Shown piece by piece: positions 45,491 to 54,207 of a DNA stretch of 64,000 nt. Source of the DNA: Aliarcobacter sp. Its GTDB lineage: Bacteria > Campylobacterota > Campylobacteria > Campylobacterales > Arcobacteraceae. The stretch is taken from NCBI GenBank assembly GCA_028688995.1, contig JAQTXB010000013.1:21004-85003 (forward strand), in the 5' to 3' direction. The stretch's first letter is position 1. Each line of letters starts with the position of its first letter. A model generated the notes under the pieces. It had not been told where the DNA came from and searched no databases. It worked only from the letters and a program-made list of their open reading frames with translations. Position numbers and translations under genes: made by a program.

Positions 45491-47611
45491 ATGTTACCAT
45501 CCCAAATGAATAAAAAATACCAAATACTAAAAGATATTTTCGGACACGAGCATTTTAGAAGCTTCCAAGAAGAGGTTGTTGATTGCATTCTTAACAAACA
45601 AGATGTTTTGACAATTTTGCCAACTGGTGGTGGGAAATCACTTTGTTATCAACTTCCTACACTTCTTATGAATGGAACTACTGTTGTAATTTCTCCACTT
45701 ATTGCACTTATGCAAGACCAAATAAAGGCTTTAAATGATTTGAATATTAGTGCAGAGATGATAAGTTCTGCTACTTCAAATGATGAAAATAGTTTCACTC
45801 TTCAAAAGCTTTTAAATGGTGAACTAAAATTTATCTATGTTGCACCTGAAAGGTTCACTTCAAATGAGTTTGTTGCCGTTTTACAGCGAATAAATATAAA
45901 CTATTTTGTAATAGATGAAGCTCACTGTGTTTCGGCTTGGGGGCATGAGTTTAGGGCTGAGTATAGAAATCTTGATAGATTAAAAAGATTTTTTCCAAAT
46001 ACTGCTATTTGTGCATTTACAGCAACTGCTACAAAAAAAGTTGAAGCTGATATTGCTTCTTCTTTGAACTTGCAAAATCCTAGACATTTTAGAGCAAAAA
46101 CTGTAAGAGATAATCTTGATATAAAAGTAGAACCCAGAATCGCAAATGGGAAAACACAAATATTAAACTTCCTAAAAACTCACAAAGGTTTATGTGGAAT
46201 TATCTATACTTTTACAAGAAAAGAAGCAGAATCAACAGCTGAGTTTTTGAGTGAAAGCGGATATAGTGCAAAAGCTTATCATGCGGGACTTAGCAATGAT
46301 AGAAAAAATGAAGTTTTTAATGATTTTGTATATGAAAAAATAGATATTGTGGTAGCAACTATCGCTTTTGGTATGGGAATTGATAAATCAAATATTCGTT
46401 TTGTAATACATACTTCCTTGCCTAAAACACTTGAAAACTATTATCAAGAAATAGGTCGAGCAGGTCGTGATGGAGCCATGTCTTATGTTTATATGCTTTA
46501 CTCAAAATCTGATGAGGTAAAAAGAAAAATACAAATAGAAGAAGCCATCGATAATGCTTACAAACAAACTGGACTTGATAAGTTAGAGTTTATGTATAGA
46601 TATTGTGTGAGCAATAATTGCCGTCATAAGATGATTGCAGGTTATTTTGAAGATGAGATAGAAGCTTGTAAAACTCTATGTGATAACTGCACAAAAGGTG
46701 AAGTTGAACAGGTTGATGTGAGTGTAGATGCTCAAAAACTTTTAAGTGCTATTTATAGAAGTGAACAAAGATTTGGATTAAATCACATTATAGATATTTT
46801 GAGAGGTTCAAAAAATCAAAAGTTATTAGATTTTGGACATGATAAACTGAGCGTTTATAATTTGGGTGCTGATAAGAGCAAAAATGAGTGGATAGCAATT
46901 GCAGATAAATTAATAGATATTCAAGCTCTCACTTTAGGGGAATTTAGAGCTTTAAAAATAAGTACTTTAGGTTTAGAGATTTTAAAAGGGAAAGAGAAAC
47001 TTTTTATTGATAGTGATAAACTAGGAATCGCTTCAAAAATCCAAGAAGAAGAAACAGAGTTAAGTTTTGATGAACTAATTTATGAAAGATTCAGAACCTT
47101 ACGAAGAGAGATTGCACAAGAGAGCGAAGTTCCAGCTTATGTGATATTTGGAGATAAAACTTTAAAAGAGTTTGCCCTAAAGTTGCCAATTACAAAAGAT
47201 GAAATGTTAAATATAAATGGTGTTGGTCTTGTAAAATATGAAAAATATGGAGAGACTTTTTTGAATTTATCAAAAGAGATAAAAGAAGAGTTTTCTGAAA
47301 AACTTGAACAAAAAGAGCCCTTGAAGAAACTCACAAAAACATATCTTGAAACTTACGAACTTTTAAATGAGGGAAAAAGTGTAGAAGAAATATCTCAAAT
47401 TAGAGATTTAGGATTAACCTCAGTTCTTAGTCATATTTCTGTTTTGACTGAACATGAAAAAATCTCAAAAGAGAAAAAAAAAGAACTTTTAAAACCTTTG
47501 GAGATTCCAGAAAATATAAAAAATTGGATAGAAGAGGGAACAAAACTTGAAAGCCTAAAAGAGTTAAGACAATATTTGTATTTGTATGAATATTTATCAA
47601 ATAATGGATAA
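45491..47611 (+). CDS. recQ: ATP-dependent DNA helicase RecQ
   Basis: 706 residues. RecQ unwinds DNA 3' to 5' in repair and recombination. Helicase motifs: LPTGGGKSLCYQLP (I), YFVIDEAHCVSAWGHEFRAEY (II, Walker B DEAH; quote shortened: VIDEAHCVSAWGHEF), FTATA (III), ATIAFGMGID (V) and QEIGRAGRDG (VI). A zinc-binding region follows (CRHKMIAGYF ... CKTLCDNC). A winged-helix-like part and an HRDC domain (about 520-600) come next. The ATG at 45506 (second in frame) is also possible, and neither start has a clear ribosome site. It ends just upstream of the copper operon promoter. Confidence 0.93.
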   Translation: MLPSQMNKKYQILKDIFGHEHFRSFQEEVVDCILNKQDVLTILPTGGGKSLCYQLPTLLMNGTTVVISPLIALMQDQIKALNDLNISAEMISSATSNDENSFTLQKLLNGELKFIYVAPERFTSNEFVAVLQRININYFVIDEAHCVSAWGHEFRAEYRNLDRLKRFFPNTAICAFTATATKKVEADIASSLNLQNPRHFRAKTVRDNLDIKVEPRIANGKTQILNFLKTHKGLCGIIYTFTRKEAESTAEFLSESGYSAKAYHAGLSNDRKNEVFNDFVYEKIDIVVATIAFGMGIDKSNIRFVIHTSLPKTLENYYQEIGRAGRDGAMSYVYMLYSKSDEVKRKIQIEEAIDNAYKQTGLDKLEFMYRYCVSNNCRHKMIAGYFEDEIEACKTLCDNCTKGEVEQVDVSVDAQKLLSAIYRSEQRFGLNHIIDILRGSKNQKLLDFGHDKLSVYNLGADKSKNEWIAIADKLIDIQALTLGEFRALKISTLGLEILKGKEKLFIDSDKLGIASKIQEEETELSFDELIYERFRTLRREIAQESEVPAYVIFGDKTLKEFALKLPITKDEMLNINGVGLVKYEKYGETFLNLSKEIKEEFSEKLEQKEPLKKLTKTYLETYELLNEGKSVEEISQIRDLGLTSVLSHISVLTEHEKISKEKKKELLKPLEIPENIKNWIEEGTKLESLKELRQYLYLYEYLSNNG

Positions 47612-47618
47612 ATAAAAC

Positions 47619-47647
47619 TTGACATAGTTTATTATATATGATAATAT
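47619..47647 (+). promoter_or_regulatory. Promoter of the copper operon
   Basis: TTGACA (47619-47624), 17 bases, TAATAT (47642-47647). This is a strong sigma-70 promoter overlapping the operator that follows. The -35 falls just past the recQ stop codon. Confidence 0.8.
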
Positions 47648-47676
47648 TTTCATATGATAAAAATAACATATGAAAA
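47647..47676. promoter_or_regulatory. Operator of the copper operon (10-base inverted repeat)
   Basis: TTTTCATATG (47647-47656) and CATATGAAAA (47667-47676) are perfect 10-base arms with a 10-base centre. A second, shorter repeat, ATATGA - TCATAT, lies at about 47636-47655 and overlaps the -10. The position between promoter and first gene fits repression by the ArsR-family protein of the operon. Confidence 0.75.
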
Positions 47677-47685
47677 GGATTAATT

Positions 47686-47892
47686 ATGAAAAAAACATTT
47701 AAAGCTAAAAATATTTCTTGTATGAAATGTGCAAATTTAGTAAAAGGTTCTTTGGAAGATGATTTTGGACCAATCGAAGTAAATTTAGAATCAAGTCCAA
47801 AAGAAGTTACTGTTAATATAGAAAATGAAGAACAAGAAGCAAATTTTAAAGCAGAAATGAGTTCAATCGGATTTGAAATTATAGAAGAGTAA
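47686..47892 (+). CDS. CopZ-like heavy-metal-associated (HMA) protein
   Basis: 68 residues. The motif ISCMKCANLV gives a CxxC metal site (residues about 10-13) in the ferredoxin-like HMA fold; the usual GMTCxxC preface is altered (ISCMKC). Such proteins carry Cu(I) to CopA. It overlaps the ArsR-family gene context (the gap is two bases) and begins the operon. AAAAGGAT site 6-10 bases upstream of the ATG. Confidence 0.75.
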   Translation: MKKTFKAKNISCMKCANLVKGSLEDDFGPIEVNLESSPKEVTVNIENEEQEANFKAEMSSIGFEIIEE

Positions 47893-47893
47893 T

Positions 47894-48250
47894 ATGAGTA
47901 ATTTGAAACAACTTATTCGTTCTTGTTGTGAAGATATAAGTTATATTTGTGATATAGAAAAAAAATTACCCAATGAGAATGAACTTGCCCAATTAAGCAA
48001 TATTTTTAAAGCATTAAACGATCCTATACGAGTGAAAATTTTATTTGCTCTTTTAGAGTATGAAATTTGTGTGGGAGAGATGGTGAATTTATTGCAAATC
48101 CCTCAATCTCATGTTTCTCATCAACTTAAGATTTTAAGAAAATATGGAATTGTTGAGTTTACAAAAGATAAAAAAATGTCTTTTTATTATATAAAGAATG
48201 AATATATAAAAAACTTATTGCTAATCGCACTAAATGGCATAAAGGAATAA
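47894..48250 (+). CDS. ArsR/SmtB-family metalloregulator
   Basis: 118 residues with a winged HTH: LNDPIRVKILFALLEYEICV then GEMVNLLQIPQSHVSHQLKI and wing residues FTKDKKMSFYYI. The usual ELCVCDL metal motif is EICVGEM here, with only one cysteine. Additional cysteines are at the N-terminus (RSCCEDISYICD). It is encoded between CopZ-like and CopA genes, so it probably senses copper, though arsenic, zinc or other thiophilic metals cannot be excluded. It has its own operator (47647-47676). Confidence 0.85.
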   Translation: MSNLKQLIRSCCEDISYICDIEKKLPNENELAQLSNIFKALNDPIRVKILFALLEYEICVGEMVNLLQIPQSHVSHQLKILRKYGIVEFTKDKKMSFYYIKNEYIKNLLLIALNGIKE

Positions 48251-48252
48251 CA

Positions 48253-50433
48253 ATGTCAAAAGAAAAAATCAAACTAAATATTTCTGGAATGACTTGTGTA
48301 AATTGTTCAAATGGAATTGAACGAGCTGTTTCAAAAATGAAAGGTTTAGAATCTTCAAAAGTTAGTTTTGCTTCAAATGAAGGCGAATTTTATATAAATA
48401 CAGATTTTTTGGATAAACAAAGTTTAATCAATAAAATAGAAAAACTAGGTTATTCGGTTGAAGAAGATTTAGAAGCTTTGGAAAAGAGTAAACTAAAAGC
48501 ATATAATGAACTAAAAAGAGTTTTTATTCTTAGTGCAAGTATTGCTGTGATTATGTTTTATTTAATGTTTTTTCCTCTAGAAAATATGCAAACAAATCAA
48601 TATATGATGTTTTTTTTAGCTTCGATTGTCCAATTTTATGCAGGGGCAAGATTTTATGTTTTGGCATACAAGGCAGTTAGTAATAAAAACTATGATATGA
48701 ATGTTTTAGTTGCTTTAGGAACTAGTGCTGCATATTTTTATTCTGTTTTTGTAGTTTTATTTCCCTCTTTATTCCCTGAAAATTTAAGATTTTTATATTT
48801 TGATGGTGCGGTTGTTATCATTACTTTTATACTTTTAGGGCGATTACTTGAGGAGCGTTCAAAAGCAAAAGCAACAGATTTTTTGAAAAAATTGATGGAT
48901 TTAGCTCCTTTAAATGCAACTTTAATTTGTGAAGATGGAACATATAAAACTATCTTAGCTACACAGTTAAAAGTTGGAGATAAAGTTCTTATAAAATCAG
49001 GAGAAAAAATATCAACAGATGCAATCATAAAAAAAGGAAATGCAGATATTGATACTTCTATGCTTACAGGTGAATCAATGCCTGTATATAAAACAATAGG
49101 TGATGAGGTAATAGCTGGAACTTTAAATACTTCAGGTGTTATAGAAGTTGAAGTTTTAAAAGAGTCAAAAGATACAACACTTTCTAAAATAGTTGCTCTT
49201 TTAAGTACAGCCCAAAGTAAAAAACTTCCTATTAGCAGATTTGCAGATAAAGTTGCTAATATTTTTGTACCAACTGTTATAGTTATCTCAATTGCTACTT
49301 TTTTGATTTGGTTTTTTATTGTTGGTGATGCAATGGACGCGATTTTAGCTTCAATTTCTGTTTTGATTATCTCTTGTCCTTGTGCTTTAGGTTTAGCAAC
49401 ACCAATTGCAATAGTTAGTTCAGTTGGAAAAGGTGCACGTGAGGGAATTTTGATAAAAAATCCAGAAATACTTGAGCTTATAAAAGATATAAAATATGCA
49501 GTTTTTGATAAAACTGGAACTTTAACAACTGGAATTATAAGTGTTAAAGATGCTTTGTATGAAGAGAAATATCTTGAGATATTAGCTTCCCTTGAAACAC
49601 AAAGTGAACATCCTATTTCAAAAGCAGTTGTAAATTTTGCTAAAGCAAAAAATCTAGCTTGTGACAAAATATTTACAGATATTCAAATCATCGCAGGAAA
49701 AGGAATAAGTGCAAACTTTGAAGATAAAAAAGTATTGATTGGAAATCTTGATTTTTTAGAAAAAAATGAAGTTTTATTAGAAAATAAATATTTAGAGTTT
49801 TATACTAAATCACTAGAGGAAGGAAGTGGAGTTATCTTAGCTTCTTTTGATAAAAAATGCGTTGCAGTTTTTGCCTTGGCTGATACGATAAAAGAGGGTG
49901 CTAAAGAGTTAATAGAGAATTTAAAACTAAAAGATATAACACCTATTTTATTAACAGGTGACAATAAAACTACTGCAAATAGTGTAGCTCAAAAGTTAGG
50001 AATAGAAAAAGTATATGCTCAAGTTCTTCCTGATGAAAAATATAAAGTAATTATGGAACTTCAAAAAGAGGCAAAAGTTATGTTTGTAGGTGATGGAATA
50101 AATGATTCACCTTCAATCAAACAAGCAGATATAGGAATTACATTAAATTCTGGTTCTGATATAACTAAAGATGCAGGAGATATAATACTTATTAACAATG
50201 AGTTAAGTGCTGTTTTAAAAAGTATAAATTTATCAATTGAATCAATGAAAATCATAAAACAAAATCTATTTTGGGCATTTATTTATAATGCTGCTGGAAT
50301 TCCACTAGCAGCTGGATTATTCTATCCAATATTTGGAGTAATGCTAAGCCCAATGTACGCTGGAATTGCTATGAGTTTTTCTTCTGTTACAGTTGTTTTA
50401 AATTCTTTGAGATTAAAGCTCAAAAAAATATAA
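48253..50433 (+). CDS. copA: Copper-exporting P1B-type ATPase
   Basis: 726 residues. An N-terminal HMA domain has GMTCVNCSNGIERA (about 11-24). Eight membrane segments are expected; the ion motif is ISCPCALGLATP (CPC). Phosphorylation motif DKTGTLT, TGES, HP (SEHPISKA) and GDGIND are all present. It moves Cu(I) from cytoplasm to periplasm using ATP. It starts 2 bases after the ArsR-family gene and ends with a strong terminator. CPC with this context supports copper over zinc or cadmium. Confidence 0.92.
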   Translation: MSKEKIKLNISGMTCVNCSNGIERAVSKMKGLESSKVSFASNEGEFYINTDFLDKQSLINKIEKLGYSVEEDLEALEKSKLKAYNELKRVFILSASIAVIMFYLMFFPLENMQTNQYMMFFLASIVQFYAGARFYVLAYKAVSNKNYDMNVLVALGTSAAYFYSVFVVLFPSLFPENLRFLYFDGAVVIITFILLGRLLEERSKAKATDFLKKLMDLAPLNATLICEDGTYKTILATQLKVGDKVLIKSGEKISTDAIIKKGNADIDTSMLTGESMPVYKTIGDEVIAGTLNTSGVIEVEVLKESKDTTLSKIVALLSTAQSKKLPISRFADKVANIFVPTVIVISIATFLIWFFIVGDAMDAILASISVLIISCPCALGLATPIAIVSSVGKGAREGILIKNPEILELIKDIKYAVFDKTGTLTTGIISVKDALYEEKYLEILASLETQSEHPISKAVVNFAKAKNLACDKIFTDIQIIAGKGISANFEDKKVLIGNLDFLEKNEVLLENKYLEFYTKSLEEGSGVILASFDKKCVAVFALADTIKEGAKELIENLKLKDITPILLTGDNKTTANSVAQKLGIEKVYAQVLPDEKYKVIMELQKEAKVMFVGDGINDSPSIKQADIGITLNSGSDITKDAGDIILINNELSAVLKSINLSIESMKIIKQNLFWAFIYNAAGIPLAAGLFYPIFGVMLSPMYAGIAMSFSSVTVVLNSLRLKLKKI

Positions 50434-50468
50434 AGAGAGTTTTACAACTAGTTTGTAAAACTCTCTTT
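50432..50468. terminator. Strong hairpin terminator after copA
   Basis: AAAGAGAGTTTTACAA (50432-50447) pairs perfectly with TTGTAAAACTCTCTTT (50453-50468). It can end transcription from copA and, in reverse, from the HPP gene side. Confidence 0.8.
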
Positions 50469-50540
50469 GTTGTACATATAAACACTTTTTGATTTAGAAA
50501 CAAAGATTCCTGAAAGAGCTTTTTTTAAATAATTTAACAT
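50448..50540 (-). CDS. Possible 30-residue protein downstream of the HPP gene
   Basis: ATG at 50540 with a very good site (AAAGGATCTATTATG). The product begins MLNYLKKALSGIFVSKSKSV. It overlaps one arm of the copA terminator, and its stop codon lies in the hairpin loop. It lies 58 bases past the HPP-family stop codon on the same strand. It may be a small protein or chance; a compact, basic helix is the only visible trait. Confidence 0.3.
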   Translation of the reverse strand: MLNYLKKALSGIFVSKSKSVYMYNKESFTN

Positions 50541-50598
50541 AATAGATCCTTTTTCACAGATATATTACTCTTAATACATCTTCTATTCCTTTGGGAAT

Positions 50599-51162
50599 TT
50601 ATTCATCACTAAACCATTTTTTATTGTAGTCTTTTAAAGATTCAGGATAATATCTATGTTTTGGAATATTATTCACAACTACTGCAATTATTAATAAAAT
50701 AAAAGCTCCTGATGTAACAGGAACAAGAACATATAAAAAACCTAATTCATGTATTTGATTACTTCCAATTACTGCAATTAAAGCTGTTGCGCCGCCAGGT
50801 GGATGTAAAGTTAGGGTTAATTGCATTAAAAATATTGAAGTTGCAACGGCAAAGGCAGAACAAAACAGAATATTTCCAGAAAATAGTTTGAAAGAAATAA
50901 CGCCAATAATCGCAGATATGATATGTCCACCAATAAGATTTCTAGGTTGTGCAAGTGGAGAATTTACAGCTCCATAAACTAACACCGCACTTGCTCCAAA
51001 AGAACCAATTACAAAAGTTAAATCAGTATCTTCTAAAATATCACGATGAAAATATGAAATTGCAAGAATCCCTATAAATGAGCCAATCCATGACCAAAAA
51101 AGATTTGATTTTTCTAAAGGTTCAGAGTTTATTTTTTTGAATTGTTTTAAAAATGTTTTCAT
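50599..51162 (-). CDS. HPP-family membrane protein
   Basis: 187 residues with about four membrane segments. The HPP motif is in LTLTLHPPGGATALIAVIG, and SFGASAVLVYGAVNSPLAQPRNLIGGH is the other conserved region (quoted in part: SPLAQPRNLIGGH). HPP proteins in cyanobacteria are linked to nitrite transport, but the role here is unknown. The C-terminus is lysine and tyrosine rich and cytoplasmic. It is transcribed away from copA on the minus strand. Confidence 0.88.
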   Translation of the reverse strand: MKTFLKQFKKINSEPLEKSNLFWSWIGSFIGILAISYFHRDILEDTDLTFVIGSFGASAVLVYGAVNSPLAQPRNLIGGHIISAIIGVISFKLFSGNILFCSAFAVATSIFLMQLTLTLHPPGGATALIAVIGSNQIHELGFLYVLVPVTSGAFILLIIAVVVNNIPKHRYYPESLKDYNKKWFSDE

Positions 51163-51235
51163 GGCTTATGCTATCAAAAAACATTTTTTTGATAAATGAT
51201 TTGAATCAAGCTAAATTATAAGAAGAGAATTCTTC

Positions 51236-52348
51236 TTATAAAATATTTAGTTGGTGAGCTAAATCAGCAGCAATTCTTTGGTAGTTTCGAACGGCTAATA
51301 ATCTTTCTTGACCTTTTACTCCAACTTGTGTTACGTCGTCTTTTGATAGAGAGATAATATATTCAAGTTTATTTCTAATAGATTCTTCATCAAAGTCTGT
51401 GAACCAAGCACTAACATTATCTTCAAAGATTGAAGCATTGTTTTCATTATCACTCATGATACAAGGAACAGCACTTGAATAATAATCTAAAACTTTCATA
51501 GGTGTTGAACTATTAAATAAAGCAATATCAGGAAGTGGTGATAATCCAACATCAGCTCTTGCAATAAGTGCTAACAACTCTTTTCGTGTTCCTGCATCAT
51601 GGATTTCAATATTAGGTCTTAAATCTGGAAAATTATTTAATAAATCATCTAAATATTCAGGGTCTTTTGTTGAAATCATAAGTTTATAATTTGAACTATC
51701 AATATTGCTAAATGCTTCTAAAATTGTTTCAAACTCTCTTAATTTATCTAAAGTTCCAGCATAGAAAAATCTTTTTTCATTTCCTTCATGTTGAATATTG
51801 TGGTGTAAAACATCTGGGTCAATTGCTGATGGAATTACAAATGTTCTTGTTTTCACATCTTTGAAATAATCATTTTTCATTTGAAATGAAGTTGGAAGAA
51901 AAATATCACATTCATTTATTAAGCTAACTTCACTGTATGTTTGTATTTTATTGCTAATTACGTCTAAAATTGATTTTTTATTATTTGCCAAATCAGTTTC
52001 AAGTTTTGCAATTCTTTTAGGAAAAGATAGCCTAAATCCAACTTTAAAGTTATATTTTGCTTTTTGTTTTATTATCTCTTTTAATAATTCAGTATTATTT
52101 CTAACAACAACAAATTGGTATTCATTTAGATTTATTCCATGTTTTTCTAACTCAGAAAGTATATTGTGTTTGAATTTTTCAGGAATAATGATTCTTCCAT
52201 CTTCTTTTATTTCTATTTCTGATTTTTCTTTAGAAAAAAATGTTGTATTTATATCAAAATGTTGTGTTAAATATTTTTGAAATAAAGGTCCAATAAAACT
52301 ATGGTCAGTATATTCATCTTGGTCTGTAATATATAAAAACTTACTCAT
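51236..52348 (-). CDS. Glycosyltransferase (GT-B fold, family 1/4-like)
   Basis: 370 residues. It lacks a signal peptide. The GT-B C-terminal domain has FYAGTLDKLREFETILEAF and the nucleotide-sugar site DVGLSPLPDIALFNSSTPMK then VLDYYSSAVPCIMSDN, the typical E/x7/E-like stretch with STPMKVLDY. It adds a sugar to an acceptor; neither is known. No other polysaccharide gene is next to it, so it is an orphan transferase. Confidence 0.7.
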   Translation of the reverse strand: MSKFLYITDQDEYTDHSFIGPLFQKYLTQHFDINTTFFSKEKSEIEIKEDGRIIIPEKFKHNILSELEKHGINLNEYQFVVVRNNTELLKEIIKQKAKYNFKVGFRLSFPKRIAKLETDLANNKKSILDVISNKIQTYSEVSLINECDIFLPTSFQMKNDYFKDVKTRTFVIPSAIDPDVLHHNIQHEGNEKRFFYAGTLDKLREFETILEAFSNIDSSNYKLMISTKDPEYLDDLLNNFPDLRPNIEIHDAGTRKELLALIARADVGLSPLPDIALFNSSTPMKVLDYYSSAVPCIMSDNENNASIFEDNVSAWFTDFDEESIRNKLEYIISLSKDDVTQVGVKGQERLLAVRNYQRIAADLAHQLNIL

Positions 52349-52426
52349 GGCTAACTCCTTTAGAATTTATGAAAGATTCTAACATTAAAGTGTCGCAACA
52401 AAAAAGCATTTTAGTTATTTTTTAAT

Positions 52427-52918
52427 TTAATAAAGTTTTCCAAATAAATCAACATGGGTTAAATAAACTCTCAAATCAAATTCAACTTGATGATAAGAGG
52501 GCATTACAAAAGTGCAAAGATTATAAAAAGCTTTGTCATGCTCTTTTTCTTTAAAGTGGGCAAGTTCGTGAACAACAATCATTTGCAGAAATTCTTCTGG
52601 CATATTTTTAAAAACAGAGGCAACTCTGATTTCATTTTTTGATTTTAGTTTTCCACCTTGAACCCTTGAAACTATCGAGTGCATTCCAAGAGCATTGTTG
52701 ATTACATTTATTTTTCCATCGTACATTACTTTTGAAACTTGATATTTTTTGAAGTATTCATTTTTGAAATCCATCACATAAGAGTACAAAGTTTTATCAT
52801 TTGTAAAGCTGTGAGCAGTTGGATATTTTGTTTTTATATATGATGATAGTTTTTCTTTTTCTATTAAAACTTTGATTTTATCTTGTAAATCTTTTGGGTA
52901 GTGGTTTATATATTTCAT
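52427..52918 (-). CDS. YgjP-like zinc metalloprotease (DUF45)
   Basis: 163 residues. The zinc motif HELAHFKEKEHDKAFYN (HExxH, then a third His after five residues) is clear near 118-130. The family includes YgjP and SprT-like/WLM peptidases. It is cytoplasmic by lack of signal. Known relatives are largely uncharacterised, so substrate is unknown. It stands alone between the glycosyltransferase and the paralogue cluster. Confidence 0.8.
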   Translation of the reverse strand: MKYINHYPKDLQDKIKVLIEKEKLSSYIKTKYPTAHSFTNDKTLYSYVMDFKNEYFKKYQVSKVMYDGKINVINNALGMHSIVSRVQGGKLKSKNEIRVASVFKNMPEEFLQMIVVHELAHFKEKEHDKAFYNLCTFVMPSYHQVEFDLRVYLTHVDLFGKLY

Positions 52919-52954
52919 GGGCGAATTATAACTTATTGTATTGTAATTCGTCCT

Positions 52955-54193
52955 TTAGCTCATTTTTAATAATAATTTTAATCTATCATAGATTTCATTT
53001 TTTGTTTCTTCTTCATCCTTTGCGTTAGTATTCTTAGAGCTATTTTTAATTTCTTGAAACATATTTGTAATATTTCCAATTGTAGCTTCCAAATCAGAAT
53101 TTGGATTTTCAGTTGAAGTTGTATTATCAGATGTTTTTACTAATACTTGACCAGTTCTAGTTTTTTTAGCTTCTAATATCTCTCTTTCTAGTTGTTTTAT
53201 AGCTTCATTAATATCTTCAATAGTTATATCTTTACCAGACTTTTTATCTTGCATCATTTTTAGAATCCCTTTTAATTTCTCTTCAAATGCTTTTAACTCA
53301 CCAACAGTAAAACCTGTTCTAAGTAAAGAGATAATGTCATCGTAAAGGCTTTGAGTTGAACTCTTTTCTATAGTTACTTCTTCTTTTTGCGTTGTTGGAG
53401 TTGGCGTTTTACTAGATGAAGTTGAAGAAGAAGTCAAATTTTCAGAATTATCATTTTTGGTTTTATTTATTACTTCATTGTAATTTTTTTGAAGAACTTT
53501 ATATACATCTACAATATCTTGATATTGAGGCTTAATTGCATCAATTACTTTTGGATTATTAATAATTGCTTCATGATGATTTATAACATCTTTGATAAAT
53601 TTACCAAAATTACCATTCATTTTATCATATTCCCAAGGATTAGCTAAATAAGAACCCCAATATTCAAATGTTGCTTTTAATTCTTTTCCTAAATATAATT
53701 GCCCTAAGTTATTATCCACTTCACTTCTTAATAGTTGCTCTTCTTTTGGATTTAACTCTTTTAAAGTATTATAAAAAGCTTCATTAAATTGTCTATTTCC
53801 AGTTACTCTTGTTGCAGTTAAGTCTACACCCCTTTGAACAATTGGCATTGCATCAAATTCTTCTTTAGATAAAGGTAAGTTAGTTGTTAGTAAATTAGAT
53901 ATTCTTTCAACTTGCTCATAACTCAAACTATCTGCTTCTTCTTTTGTTAGTTTATTATCAGATAAAATATCTCTAAATATTTTTTCATCGGTTGGAGATA
54001 AAGTTGAGAATTTATTATATCTATCAAGAAATTCAACGATTTTTGGAGTCCTTGGCATTTTACTTATGGGTATTGTTTCTTGTTCTTGAGTATTTACTAA
54101 TGTATTAAAAGAACAACTTGTATTTTGTGAAGTTGCTGTTTGTGATGTTGAAACAGTTGAATAAATACTACTATTTGTTGATAATATTTCCAT
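52955..54193 (-). CDS. Uncharacterised protein, paralogue-cluster member A (412 residues)
   Basis: No Sec signal peptide or membrane segment. The N-terminus is Ser/Thr/Asn-rich and disordered (ILSTNSSIYSTVSTSQTATS). A helical region (about 45-235) is followed by a Ser/Thr/Pro linker (about 245-270), another helical coiled region (about 280-345), and a third tail. The opening MEI..TNSSIY motif and AAAGGAAA-ATAAAATG leader match the next gene's, so the two were probably duplicated. It is 14 bases downstream of that gene. Function unknown; the unstructured N-terminus recalls substrates of flagellar type III export, but this is speculation. Confidence 0.65.
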   Translation of the reverse strand: MEILSTNSSIYSTVSTSQTATSQNTSCSFNTLVNTQEQETIPISKMPRTPKIVEFLDRYNKFSTLSPTDEKIFRDILSDNKLTKEEADSLSYEQVERISNLLTTNLPLSKEEFDAMPIVQRGVDLTATRVTGNRQFNEAFYNTLKELNPKEEQLLRSEVDNNLGQLYLGKELKATFEYWGSYLANPWEYDKMNGNFGKFIKDVINHHEAIINNPKVIDAIKPQYQDIVDVYKVLQKNYNEVINKTKNDNSENLTSSSTSSSKTPTPTTQKEEVTIEKSSTQSLYDDIISLLRTGFTVGELKAFEEKLKGILKMMQDKKSGKDITIEDINEAIKQLEREILEAKKTRTGQVLVKTSDNTTSTENPNSDLEATIGNITNMFQEIKNSSKNTNAKDEEETKNEIYDRLKLLLKMS

Positions 54194-54207
54194 TTTATTT
54201 TCCTTTT

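Noticed and set aside
48738..49667. 309-codon open frame on the minus strand inside copA
   Set aside because: It is the antisense of a well-supported CopA coding region, with no ribosome site or family match; long antisense frames are common where the sense strand is AT-rich and Lys/Asp-rich.
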